Positions 26,827-34,802 of a stretch of DNA of 64,000 bases are shown here, in pieces. The notes below the pieces were generated by a model. It saw only the letters and a program-made list of their open reading frames with translations, had not been told where the DNA came from and searched no databases. Origin of the DNA: Streptomyces sp. NBC_00683 (lineage in GTDB: Bacteria; Actinomycetota; Actinomycetes; Streptomycetales; Streptomycetaceae). The position numbers and the translations under genes are program-made. The stretch lies in NCBI RefSeq assembly GCF_036226745.1, contig NZ_CP109013.1:3844001-3908000 (forward strand), read 5' to 3'. The first letter of the stretch is position 1. Each line of letters opens with the position of its first letter.

Positions 26827-27474
26827 ATGACCGACACCGCCGACACCCTCCGCGGCCGCTGGCAGGACGCCCTCGTCGCCGCGCGGGGCGGAGCCCCCGG
26901 CCCCGACCCGCTGCCGTACGCCGACAACCTCCTGGCCCGCTGGGCCGAACCGCAGCGGCGCTACCACACCACCGCCCACCTGACCCAGGTCCTGGACCGC
27001 GTCGACACCCTGGCCGGCCACGCCGCCGACCCTGACGTGGTGCGCCTCGCCGTCTGGTTCCACGACGCCGTCTACCGCCCCGACCGCACCGAGAACGAGG
27101 AACGCAGCGCGGCCCTCGCCGAGCGCGCGCTGGCCGAGGCGGGCGTCCCCGGAGCGGCCACGGCCGAGGTCGCCCGGCTGGTCCGGCTGACCGTCACCCA
27201 CGACCCGGCGGACGGCGACACGAACGGCGAGGTGCTGTGCGACGCGGACCTGGCGATCCTGGCGGCGGCCCCGAAGGAGTACGGGACGTACGCGGCACAG
27301 GTGCGCGAGGAGTACGGCTTCGTGCCGGACGACGCGTTCCGTGAGGGCCGGGCCGCCGTCCTTCGGCAGCTGCTCGGCCTGCCCCGGCTGTTCCGTACGC
27401 CCCACGGGGTCGCCGCCTGGGAACCGCGGGCCCGGCAGAACCTCACGACGGAGCTGGAGCTGCTCACCCACTGA
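26827..27474 (+). CDS. HD-superfamily metal-dependent phosphohydrolase
   Basis: 215 aa. Metal ligands of an HD-type domain are visible: YHTTAHLTQVL (around residues 42-52), FHDAVY (around 78-83; the HD pair) and an Asp late in the domain (LCDADLAIL). This is the predicted metal-dependent HD hydrolase family that acts on unknown phosphate compounds. It is divergent from pxpA and 42 bp upstream of an MFS exporter, with which it may be co-transcribed. Confidence 0.82.
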   Translation: MTDTADTLRGRWQDALVAARGGAPGPDPLPYADNLLARWAEPQRRYHTTAHLTQVLDRVDTLAGHAADPDVVRLAVWFHDAVYRPDRTENEERSAALAERALAEAGVPGAATAEVARLVRLTVTHDPADGDTNGEVLCDADLAILAAAPKEYGTYAAQVREEYGFVPDDAFREGRAAVLRQLLGLPRLFRTPHGVAAWEPRARQNLTTELELLTH

Positions 27475-27516
27475 GACGCGGGAATTCCCAGGTCGGGGGC
27501 GCTGTTGGTGACTGGC

Positions 27517-28806
27517 ATGCCCGACTCCGCTTCCAGCCGTCCCCGCATGCCACTGGCCGTGTACATCCTCGGCCTCTCGGTCTTCGCTCTCGGTACCAGC
27601 GAGTTCATGCTGTCCGGGCTGCTGCCACCCATCGCCGACGACATGGATGTGTCGATTCCGCAGGCCGGACTCCTCATATCCGCGTTCGCGATCGGCATGG
27701 TGGTCGGCGCCCCGCTGCTGGCCGTGGCCACGCTCCGGCTGCCACGCCGCACGACACTCATCGCCCTCATCGCGGTCTTCGGCCTGGGCCAGATCGCGGG
27801 CGCGCTGGCTCCGACGTACGAGGTGCTCTTCGTCTCCCGGGTGGTGAGCGCCTTCGCGTGCGCGGGCTTCTGGGCGGTCGGGGCGGCGGTCGCCATCGCG
27901 ATGGTGCCGATGAACGCGCGGGCCAGGGCGATGGCCGTGATGATCGGCGGGCTGTCGATCGCGAACGTGCTGGGGGTGCCGCTGGGGGCGTTCCTCGGGG
28001 AGCACTTCGGCTGGCGTTCGGCGTTCTGGGCGGTGGGCGCGGCGTCCGCCGTGGCCCTGGCCGGGGTCGCCACCCGGATTCCGCGCATTCCGCTGCCGGA
28101 CAAGAAGCCGCAGCTCAGGCACGAGGTCGCGATCTACCGGGACCGCCAGGTGTGGCTCTCGATCGTGATCACCGCGCTCGCCGCAGGCGGTGTCTTCTGC
28201 GCGTTCAGCTATCTCGCGCCGCTGCTGACGGACGTCGCCGGGCTGAGCTCGGGCTGGGTGCCGTGGGTGCTCGCACTGTTCGGGGTCGGTGCGGTGATCG
28301 GTACGACGATCGGCGGCCGGGTCGCGGACGCGCACCTCTTCGGGGTGCTGCTGAGCGGCATCACGGCGTCGACTGTCTTCCTCGTGGCGCTGGCCCTGTT
28401 CGCGTCGAACCCGATCGCGGTGGTCGTCCTGGCGTTCCTGCTGGGCCTGTCCGCGTTCTACACGGCCCCGGCGCTCAACGCCCGGATGTTCAACGTCGCG
28501 GGCGTGGCCCCGACGCTGGCCGGTGCGACGACGACGGCCGCGTTCAACCTCGGCAACACGAGCGGCCCGTGGCTGGGCGGCACGGTCATCGACGCGGACT
28601 TCGGTTTCCCGGCCACGGCCTGGGCGGGAGCCGGGATGCTGGTGCTCGGCCTGGCGGCCGTGGTGGTCTCGCTGCGGCTCGGCGGCGGCAGGCCGTCGCG
28701 GCGGATCGCGGCGGGCGGGAAGGACACGGGCGCACGTGCGGGCGCGGGTGTGCCCGCGCAGGTCACTGCGGAGCGGACGGCGCAGGGCGCCCCTTCGGCC
28801 GCCTGA
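27517..28806 (+). CDS. MFS drug exporter (Cmx/CmrA-like)
   Basis: About 429 aa, twelve predicted helices. The N-terminal LAVYILGLSVFALGTSEFML and the motif LRLPRRTTL match the chloramphenicol/arabinose-efflux-like branch of MFS. Whether it confers resistance is unknown. ATG at 27517 was used; GTG at 27508 is closer to a G-rich stretch that could serve as ribosome site. The 3' end overlaps the convergent DUF4031 gene by 44 bp. Confidence 0.82.
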   Translation: MPDSASSRPRMPLAVYILGLSVFALGTSEFMLSGLLPPIADDMDVSIPQAGLLISAFAIGMVVGAPLLAVATLRLPRRTTLIALIAVFGLGQIAGALAPTYEVLFVSRVVSAFACAGFWAVGAAVAIAMVPMNARARAMAVMIGGLSIANVLGVPLGAFLGEHFGWRSAFWAVGAASAVALAGVATRIPRIPLPDKKPQLRHEVAIYRDRQVWLSIVITALAAGGVFCAFSYLAPLLTDVAGLSSGWVPWVLALFGVGAVIGTTIGGRVADAHLFGVLLSGITASTVFLVALALFASNPIAVVVLAFLLGLSAFYTAPALNARMFNVAGVAPTLAGATTTAAFNLGNTSGPWLGGTVIDADFGFPATAWAGAGMLVLGLAAVVVSLRLGGGRPSRRIAAGGKDTGARAGAGVPAQVTAERTAQGAPSAA

Positions 28807-29044
28807 GTCCCGCGGCGGTGATCCGGCGCACGATCTCCTTCGAGCCGACCTCCTTCGCCCCGGCGCGCACCGCGTCCGCGTAATGCGCCTCGGGTACGTC
28901 GTAGTGGTCGCGCTCGAAGGCACGCGGCGGGCAGCCGATCCCGGCGGCGAAGGCGTGCAGCTCCTCGAAGGACACGTCGCTGACCAGGTGCGACCACAGG
29001 CGTCCGTGCCCCGGCCAGGTGGGCGGGTCGATATAGACGGTCAC
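28763..29044 (-). CDS. DUF4031 family protein
   Basis: 93 aa. The sequence from TVYIDPPTWPGHG onward, with HAFAAGIGCPPRAFERDHYD, is the conserved core of the small DUF4031 family, whose function is unknown. GTG at 29044 is the family start. It overlaps the stop of the preceding gene (GTGA), so the two are probably translated together. Confidence 0.82.
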   Translation of the reverse strand: MTVYIDPPTWPGHGRLWSHLVSDVSFEELHAFAAGIGCPPRAFERDHYDVPEAHYADAVRAGAKEVGSKEIVRRITAAGLRRPKGRPAPSAPQ

Positions 29045-29409
29045 CGGCCCAGCACCCCGGCGAGCGCCCCCACGGGCGCCACGGACACGGTCGCCTTCGT
29101 GCAGACCCAGTGCGGATCGGGGCCGAGCTCCGGCTCCACGTCGAGCGCGTGCGGCCCGTCCTCCGTGCACACCGGGCACAGCGGCCAGCGGCCGTAGCGC
29201 TCCAGCAGCGCGTCCTGGACGTCCTGCGCTATCAGGCCGGTGACGAAGGACACGCCCTCGGGCCACTGCTCGACCCACCACCGCCGGTGGGTCACCGCGT
29301 CCTCGACCAGCGAGACGATCTCGGCCTCGGCGACGTCGCCCGCGACGAGGTCGGCCATCACCAGCGCACGCGCGGTGTGCAGCTCCTGCTCCAGGGTGTT
29401 CAACTCCAT
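29041..29409 (-). CDS. Conserved hypothetical protein with a CxxC
   Basis: 122 aa, acidic. The first half is helical (MELNTLEQELHTARALV). The middle has WVEQWPEGV and a single CPVC that could bind zinc with other ligands. I do not recognise the family. It is the first gene of a two-gene unit with DUF4031 and is divergent from the murR-like gene, about 100 bp away. Confidence 0.65.
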   Translation of the reverse strand: MELNTLEQELHTARALVMADLVAGDVAEAEIVSLVEDAVTHRRWWVEQWPEGVSFVTGLIAQDVQDALLERYGRWPLCPVCTEDGPHALDVEPELGPDPHWVCTKATVSVAPVGALAGVLGR

Positions 29410-29477
29410 AGCCCCATTGTCACCCGGGCACCGCGGGCATTGGCCTTGATCCTTCAGAGGTAGGGACCAAAGGGGGG

Positions 29478-29510
29478 TTGACGGCCTTCCGTCTTGAAAA
29501 TATCTTTCAA
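29478..29510 (+). promoter_or_regulatory. Promoter with overlapping operator for the murR-like gene
   Basis: TTGACG (29478-29483) and TATCTT (29501-29506) are 17 bp apart. The 17-bp inverted repeat TTGAAAATATCTTTCAA (29494-29510) covers the -10 box. The GTG start of the regulator is at 29513, so the expected transcription start coincides with it and the mRNA would be leaderless. Occupation of the repeat would block the promoter. Confidence 0.7.
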
Positions 29511-29512
29511 AT

Positions 29513-30430
29513 GTGACCAATGACGTGAAGGAAAGTTTCAGCGCCGATTCCCCGCCCGCGCCGGCGGCACTCGCGGCCAAGGTGCGGACCCTCGCCCCGT
29601 CCATGACCCGCTCCATGCAGCGGGTCGCCGAAGCCGTCGCGGGTGACCCCGCCGGATGCGCCGCCCTCACCGTCACCGGTCTCGCCGAACTCACCGGCAC
29701 CAGCGAGGCCACCGTGGTCCGCACCGCCCGCCTCCTCGGCTACCCCGGCTACCGGGACCTGCGCCTGGCACTCGCGGGCCTCGCCGCCCACCAGCTGTCC
29801 GGCCGCGCACCGGCCGTCACCGCCGACATCGCGGTCGACGACCCGATCGCCGACGTCGTGACCAAGCTCGCCTACGACGAGCAGCAGACCCTCGCCGACA
29901 CCGCCGCCGGTCTGGACACCGTCCAGCTCGGCGCCGCCGTCGCCGCCGCCGCGACCGCCCGCCGCATCGACATCTACGGCGTCGGCGCCTCCTCCCTCGT
30001 CGGCCAGGACCTGGCGCAGAAGCTGCTCCGTATCGGGCTGATCGCCCATGCCCACATGGACCCGCACCTCGCCGTGACCAATGCCGTACAGCTCCGCTCC
30101 GGCGACGTGGCCATCGCGATCACGCACTCCGGTTCGACCGGTGACGTCATCGAGCCGCTCCGGGTCGCCTTCGACCGGGGCGCGACGACCATCGCGATCA
30201 CCGGCCGTCCGGACGGACCGGTCTCGCAGTACGCCGACCACGTCCTGACCACGTCCACCGCCCGCGAGAGCGAGCTTCGGCCGGCCGCCATGTCGAGCCG
30301 TACGAGCCAGCTCCTCGTCGTCGACTGCCTGTTCATAGGCGTCGCCCAGCGCACCTACGAGACGGCCGCCCCGGCACTGGCCGCGTCGTACGAGGCGCTC
30401 GCCCACCGCCGTACCCCTCGCACCCGCTGA
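29513..30430 (+). CDS. murR: RpiR/MurR-family transcriptional regulator
   Basis: 305 aa. The N-terminal 90 residues are an RpiR-type helix-turn-helix (LAELTGTSEATVVRTARLLG around residues 55-74). The C-terminal half is a SIS sugar-phosphate domain (IYGVGASSLVGQDLAQK and THSGSTGDV). The location directly before murQ and a MurP-like PTS protein indicates that it senses MurNAc-6-phosphate and controls this operon and itself. The probable operator lies over its own promoter. No Shine-Dalgarno precedes the GTG, consistent with a leaderless start. Confidence 0.82.
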   Translation: MTNDVKESFSADSPPAPAALAAKVRTLAPSMTRSMQRVAEAVAGDPAGCAALTVTGLAELTGTSEATVVRTARLLGYPGYRDLRLALAGLAAHQLSGRAPAVTADIAVDDPIADVVTKLAYDEQQTLADTAAGLDTVQLGAAVAAAATARRIDIYGVGASSLVGQDLAQKLLRIGLIAHAHMDPHLAVTNAVQLRSGDVAIAITHSGSTGDVIEPLRVAFDRGATTIAITGRPDGPVSQYADHVLTTSTARESELRPAAMSSRTSQLLVVDCLFIGVAQRTYETAAPALAASYEALAHRRTPRTR

Positions 30431-30481
30431 GCCACCCGCACCGGCTGATCCACACCCGCACCCGCACCCGCTGAACCGCAC

Positions 30482-31483
30482 ATGAACGAGAAAGCAGAGC
30501 CGCTGTCCATGACCTCCACCGCCGACACCGACGCCACGACCGCCGACTCCGCCACCGGCGGATACGGCGAGCTGCGCGCCCAGCTCGCCACGCTCACCAC
30601 CGAGGCTTTCCGCCCCGAGCTCGCCGATATCGACCAGCTCCCCACGCAGGACATAGCGCGGATCATGAACGGCGAGGACAGCACCGTCCCCGCAGCGGTC
30701 GCCGACAAGCTGCCGCAGATCGCCGCCGCGATCGACGCCACCGCCGAGCGCATGGCGCGCGGCGGCCGGCTGATCTACGCGGGCGCCGGCACCGCGGGCC
30801 GCCTCGGCGTCCTCGACGCCAGCGAGTGCCCGCCCACCTTCAACACCGACCCGTCCGAGGTCGTCGGTCTGATCGCGGGCGGCCCCTCCGCCATGGTCAA
30901 GGCCGTCGAAGGCGCGGAGGACAGCAAGGAGCTGGCCGCCGCGGACCTGGACGAGCTGGGCCTCACCGCCGACGACACGGTGGTCGGCATCTCGGCCTCC
31001 GGCCGTACGCCGTACGCCATCGGGGCCGTCGAGCACGCCCGCGCCAAGGGCGCACTGACCATCGGTCTCTCCTGCAACGCGGACTCCGGGCTCGCCGCAG
31101 CCGCCGAACACGGCCTGGAGATCGTCGTCGGCCCCGAGCTGCTCACCGGCTCGACCCGTCTCAAGGCGGGCACGGCCCAGAAGCTCGTCCTCAACATGCT
31201 GTCGACGATCACGATGATCCGGCTCGGCAAGACCTACGGGAATCTGATGGTCGACGTGCGCGCTTCCAACGAGAAGCTGCGCGCCCGCTCCCGCCGGATC
31301 GTCTCCCTCGCCACCGGCGCCTCCGACCAGGAGATCGAGGCGGCGCTCGCCGCCACCGACGGCGAGGTCAAGAACGCCATCCTCACGATCCTGGGCGAGG
31401 TCGACGGCCCCACCGCCGCCACGCTCCTGGCCGACTCCCACGGCCACCTCCGCGCCGCCCTCGCGGCCGTCCGCACCACCTGA
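30482..31483 (+). CDS. murQ: N-acetylmuramic acid 6-phosphate etherase
   Basis: 333 aa. The family block [20 protein letters not shown] contains the catalytic glutamate. [10 protein letters not shown] and [20 protein letters not shown] are also diagnostic. The enzyme removes the lactyl ether from MurNAc-6-phosphate to give GlcNAc-6-phosphate and D-lactate in cell-wall recycling or MurNAc use. Two starts are possible, ATG 30482 (used) and ATG 30509. It lies 51 bp after the regulator; that gap is only a CACCCG-rich low-complexity run. Confidence 0.93.
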   Translation: MNEKAEPLSMTSTADTDATTADSATGGYGELRAQLATLTTEAFRPELADIDQLPTQDIARIMNGEDSTVPAAVADKLPQIAAAIDATAERMARGGRLIYAGAGTAGRLGVLDASECPPTFNTDPSEVVGLIAGGPSAMVKAVEGAEDSKELAAADLDELGLTADDTVVGISASGRTPYAIGAVEHARAKGALTIGLSCNADSGLAAAAEHGLEIVVGPELLTGSTRLKAGTAQKLVLNMLSTITMIRLGKTYGNLMVDVRASNEKLRARSRRIVSLATGASDQEIEAALAATDGEVKNAILTILGEVDGPTAATLLADSHGHLRAALAAVRTT

Positions 31484-31532
31484 CCCCCGCTGCACCACTC
31501 CCGCACCCCCGCACAGCAAGGCACCACGCACC

Positions 31533-33056
31533 ATGGCTACTGAAGACAAGAACCGCGCCACCGCCGCCGCGATCCTTCCGCTCGTCGGTGGCGCAGCGAA
31601 CGTCAGCTCGATCGCCCACTGCATGACCCGGCTCCGGCTGGGCCTGCACGACCGTTCGCTCGTCGACGACGACGCCCTCAAGGCCCTCCCGGCCGTCATG
31701 GGCGTGGTCGACGACGACACGTACCAGATCGTCCTCGGTCCGGGCACCGTCGCCCGGGTGACCCCGGAGTTCGAGCAGCTGGTCGAGGAGGAGCGCGCCT
31801 CGGCCGCCCCCGTCGTCCACACCTCCGAGGAGCTGGCGGCGCAGGGTGCGGCCATCAAGGCGCAGCAGAAGGCGAGGAACGCCACCCCGTTCAAGCTGTT
31901 CCTGCGCAAGATCGCGAACGTCTTCGTCCCGCTGATCCCGGCCCTCATCGGCTGCGGCATCATCGCCGGCCTCAACGGTCTGCTGGTGAACCTCGGCTGG
32001 CTGACCTCGGTCACGCCCGCCCTGGCCGCGATGGCCTCCGGCTTCATGGCGCTGATCGCGGTCTTCGTCGGCTACAACACGGCGAAGGAGTTCGGCGGTA
32101 CGCCGATCCTGGGCGGTGCGGTCGCGGCGATCATCGTCTTCCCCGGCGTCGCGAACATCGACGCCTTCGGCCAGACCCTCTCCCCCGGCCAGGGCGGCGT
32201 CCTCGGCGCGCTCGGTGCCGCGGTCCTCGCGGTGTACGTGGAGAAGTGGTGCCGCCGCTGGGTGCCCGAGGCCCTGGACGTCCTGGTCACCCCGACCCTG
32301 ACGGTCCTGATCTCCGGCCTCGTCACGATCTTCGGCCTGATGTACGTGGCCGGCGAGGTCTCCTCCGCCATCGGTACGTTCGCCGACTGGCTGCTCTCCA
32401 CGGGCGGCGCGGGCGCGGGCTTCCTGCTCGGCGGCTTCTTCCTCCCGCTGGTGATGCTGGGCCTGCACCAGGCCCTGATCCCGATCCACACCACGCTCAT
32501 CGAGCAGCAGGGCTTCACCGTCCTGCTCCCGATCCTCGCCATGGCCGGCGCCGGCCAGGTCGGCGCGGCGGCCGCGGTCTACCTGCGCCTGCCCCGTAAC
32601 GAGTCGATCCGCAGAACCATCAAGTCCGCCCTCCCCGCAGGCATCCTGGGTGTCGGCGAGCCCTTGATCTACGGTGTCTCGCTCCCCCTCGGCCGCCCGT
32701 TCATCACGGCCTGTGTCGGCGGTGCCTTCGGCGGCGGCTTCGTGGGCCTGTTCAACCAGCTCGGCGACTCGGTCGGCTCCACGGCCATCGGCCCGTCCGG
32801 CTGGGCCCTGTTCCCGCTCCTGGACGGCAACCACGGCCTCGGCTCGACGATCGCGATCTACGCGGGCGGTCTGGCGGTCGGCTACGTCGCCGGGTTCGTC
32901 GCCACGTACTTCTTCGGCTTCAGCCAGGCCCTGCTGACGGAGTTCAACGTCTCCCAGGAACCGGTCCCGTCGACGGTCGCCGCCACGGGCGGCCACCCCA
33001 CCACGGACCCGGGCACCGCTCCGGGCGCCCCGGCGAAGGAACCCGCCGGAGTCTGA
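31533..33056 (+). CDS. murP: PTS EIIBC component, probable MurNAc transporter (MurP-like)
   Basis: 507 aa. The N-terminal IIB domain has the phosphorylated cysteine at residue 30 (IAHCMTRLRL). A linker leads to a IIC domain of about ten helices with GYNTAKEFGGTPILGGAV and the substrate-site motif GEPLIYGVSLPLGRP. There is no IIA domain and no IIA gene nearby, so phosphate must come from a IIA encoded elsewhere. The murR-murQ context makes MurNAc the likely sugar; a GlcNAc or sucrose-type specificity cannot be fully excluded from sequence alone. Confidence 0.85.
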   Translation: MATEDKNRATAAAILPLVGGAANVSSIAHCMTRLRLGLHDRSLVDDDALKALPAVMGVVDDDTYQIVLGPGTVARVTPEFEQLVEEERASAAPVVHTSEELAAQGAAIKAQQKARNATPFKLFLRKIANVFVPLIPALIGCGIIAGLNGLLVNLGWLTSVTPALAAMASGFMALIAVFVGYNTAKEFGGTPILGGAVAAIIVFPGVANIDAFGQTLSPGQGGVLGALGAAVLAVYVEKWCRRWVPEALDVLVTPTLTVLISGLVTIFGLMYVAGEVSSAIGTFADWLLSTGGAGAGFLLGGFFLPLVMLGLHQALIPIHTTLIEQQGFTVLLPILAMAGAGQVGAAAAVYLRLPRNESIRRTIKSALPAGILGVGEPLIYGVSLPLGRPFITACVGGAFGGGFVGLFNQLGDSVGSTAIGPSGWALFPLLDGNHGLGSTIAIYAGGLAVGYVAGFVATYFFGFSQALLTEFNVSQEPVPSTVAATGGHPTTDPGTAPGAPAKEPAGV

Positions 33057-33081
33057 TCCACCCACGCACACCCGTCTGATC

Positions 33082-33123
33082 CGTCGGCGGTACCCGGTCC
33101 GAACCGACCGGGTACCGCCGACG
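33082..33123. terminator. Bidirectional terminator between murP and the MarR-like gene
   Basis: A perfect 18-bp stem (CGTCGGCGGTACCCGGTC and its complement) with a 6-base loop lies 26 bp after murP and 9 bp from the end of the convergent regulator gene. Its 3' side on the plus strand runs on to a short T-run. Confidence 0.88.
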
Positions 33124-33131
33124 CGCGTTTT

Positions 33132-33899
33132 TCAGGACGGCTGTACGTCGTCCGACCGCGGCTCGGCAGTGGCACCCGGGGTCGCTTCCGATGTCGCGTA
33201 GAGGACATCGCGGGCCTGCTCCGCGGCGCGGGTGATGCTCTCGTTGACGAAGTCGAGGAAGCGGGCGATGTTCTCGAGGCGGACACCTGCCGGGGTGTCG
33301 TGGCCGAGGACGCCCACGCCCTCCCGTGCGGTCTCAACGAGTTGGGCGGTGGACCGGGCGCTGGCCATCATCGACTGGTACCAGACGTCGTCGTCGACGA
33401 TGTAGCGCTCGCGGCGGCGTTCGTCGCGTTCCCGGCGGACGAGGCCCTGGCCCTCGAGGAACGCGATCGACTTGGAGATCGACGCCGGGCTGACCTGGAG
33501 GCGCTCCACGAGCTCGGACGCGGTGAGGCTGCCCGCGTCGGTCGTGTAGAGACAGCCCAGCACCCGGGCCATCATCTTGTTGGACAGGCCCGTCTGCATG
33601 AGGACGTCGGTGAACGTCTCCTCGTACTCGCGCACGGCTTCGGCGTCGCGTCCGTAGGGCTGCGGGGATGCCTTCGGGTCCCGGGGTGCGGCCTGCCTTC
33701 GCTGATGGGTGCGGCGTTCGGTGGCGCGGTGGGCCAGGTCGGCGCGATAGGCGGTGGGGCCGCCGTTGCGCATCACCTCACGCGTGATCGTCGAGGTCGG
33801 ACGGTCGAGCCCTCTGGCGATCTCCGCGTAGGCGAGTCCGTCGGCCAGCCCCAGCGCGATCTGCTGGCGTTCCTGCTGAGTGAGCCTGCCTCCCGGCAT
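33132..33899 (-). CDS. GbsR/MarR-like regulator with an extra N-terminal helix-turn-helix
   Basis: 255 aa with two DNA-binding-like parts. Residues 4-50 form a helix-turn-helix of the IS30/HTH_38 kind (LTQQERQQIALGLADGLAYA). Residues about 95-190 form a winged helix of the GbsR/MarR kind (LTASELVERLQVSPASISKS, then a wing with ERRRERY). It is divergent from the DUF4097-ABC operon and separated from it by repeated GCAACG motifs, so it is the likely repressor of that operon and itself. The ligand is unknown. Confidence 0.8.
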   Translation of the reverse strand: MPGGRLTQQERQQIALGLADGLAYAEIARGLDRPTSTITREVMRNGGPTAYRADLAHRATERRTHQRRQAAPRDPKASPQPYGRDAEAVREYEETFTDVLMQTGLSNKMMARVLGCLYTTDAGSLTASELVERLQVSPASISKSIAFLEGQGLVRRERDERRRERYIVDDDVWYQSMMASARSTAQLVETAREGVGVLGHDTPAGVRLENIARFLDFVNESITRAAEQARDVLYATSEATPGATAEPRSDDVQPS

Positions 33900-33955
33900 C
33901 GCGATCTCCTTCGTTCTTCCCTGAGGCCGCCAGCATAGCGTTCACACTCATTCCA

Positions 33956-34079
33956 TTGCAACGCAACGAGTGTCAGCTGTTGCATTAGAGGACAAGCCAT
34001 TGCAACGATTTCCTGACTCTGACCAGTACTGATGGCGATTTCGCGCAACGATTGCGTTGCCAGAACTTCGAACGCAACG
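33956..34079. promoter_or_regulatory. Six GCAACG operator-like repeats in the divergent promoter
   Basis: GCAACG occurs at 33958, 33963, 34002, 34045 and 34074, and its complement CGTTGC at 34055. The pair at 34045-34060 forms an inverted repeat with a 4-base spacer (GCAACGATTGCGTTGC). The density in about 120 bp is far above chance and places the sites over both divergent promoters. Confidence 0.7.
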
Positions 34080-34121
34080 TAGCGTTTCACTCATCAGAAA
34101 CACGGAGCCAAGGAGAGAACA

Positions 34122-34790
34122 ATGCAGAAGTTCGACACCCCCAACCAGGTCTCGACCGTCCTCGACATCCCCGCAGGGCGCATCCGGTTCATCGCCGCCG
34201 ACCGGGCCGACACCACGGTCGAGGTCCTGCCCGCCGACGCCTCGAACAGCCGCGACATCAAGGCGGCCGAGCGCATCACCGTCGAATACGCCGACGGCGT
34301 CCTGCGGATCGGGGCCGCGCCGGCGAAGAACCGGATCCTCGGCAGCTCCGGATCCGTCGAGGTCACCATCCAGCTGCCCGCCGGCTCCGACGTCGAGGCG
34401 AAGGCCGCCGACTCCGAACTCCGGGGCGTCGGACGGCTCGGCAACGTGGTCTTCGAGGGCGCGCAGAGCTCGGTCAAGCTCGACGAGACGGCGAGCGCCC
34501 GCCTCACCCTCCTCGCCGGCGGCATCGAGGTCGGCCGCCTGGGCGGACCCGCGGAGATCAGCACCCAGAAGGGCGACCTCCGCATCACCGAGGCCATGGG
34601 CGGCACAGTCACACTGCGCACCGAGTCCGGCGAGATCTCGGTCGGCGCCGCCCGCGGAGTCTCCGCCTCGCTGGACGCCGGTACCGCCTACGGCCGGATC
34701 CACAACGCGCTCAAGAACACCGACGGCACCGCCGGTCTGAACATCCACGCAACCACTTCCTACGGCGACATCACCGCCCGCAGCCTCTGA
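34122..34790 (+). CDS. DUF4097 family beta-strand repeat protein
   Basis: 222 aa. There is no signal peptide. The sequence is a series of short beta-strand repeats (LRIGAAP, VTIQLPAGSDVEAK, LRITEAMGGTVTL, TTSYGDITARSL) typical of DUF4097, a putative adhesin-like beta-helix fold often linked to envelope-stress or ABC genes. Its role is unknown. Good Shine-Dalgarno (AAGGAG) before ATG 34122. First gene of a three-gene operon with a DrrA-like ATPase and an ABC-2 permease. Confidence 0.82.
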   Translation: MQKFDTPNQVSTVLDIPAGRIRFIAADRADTTVEVLPADASNSRDIKAAERITVEYADGVLRIGAAPAKNRILGSSGSVEVTIQLPAGSDVEAKAADSELRGVGRLGNVVFEGAQSSVKLDETASARLTLLAGGIEVGRLGGPAEISTQKGDLRITEAMGGTVTLRTESGEISVGAARGVSASLDAGTAYGRIHNALKNTDGTAGLNIHATTSYGDITARSL

Positions 34791-34802
34791 GGAGCACGCA
34801 TC

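Noticed and set aside
26776..28923. A long open frame on the minus strand opposite the HD and MFS genes
   Set aside because: Same reason: no recognisable domain, arginine-rich shadow of real genes, and it would run through the divergent promoter.
30431..30481. CACCCG repeats between murR and murQ as an operator
   Set aside because: They are a low-complexity hexamer run without dyad symmetry and are too simple to call a binding site.
29507..32047. A very long open frame (about 846 codons) on the minus strand opposite murR and murQ
   Set aside because: Its composition is Gly/Arg/Asp-rich and repetitive, as expected for an antisense frame of a GC-rich gene. The plus-strand genes have clear family motifs and correct codon bias.
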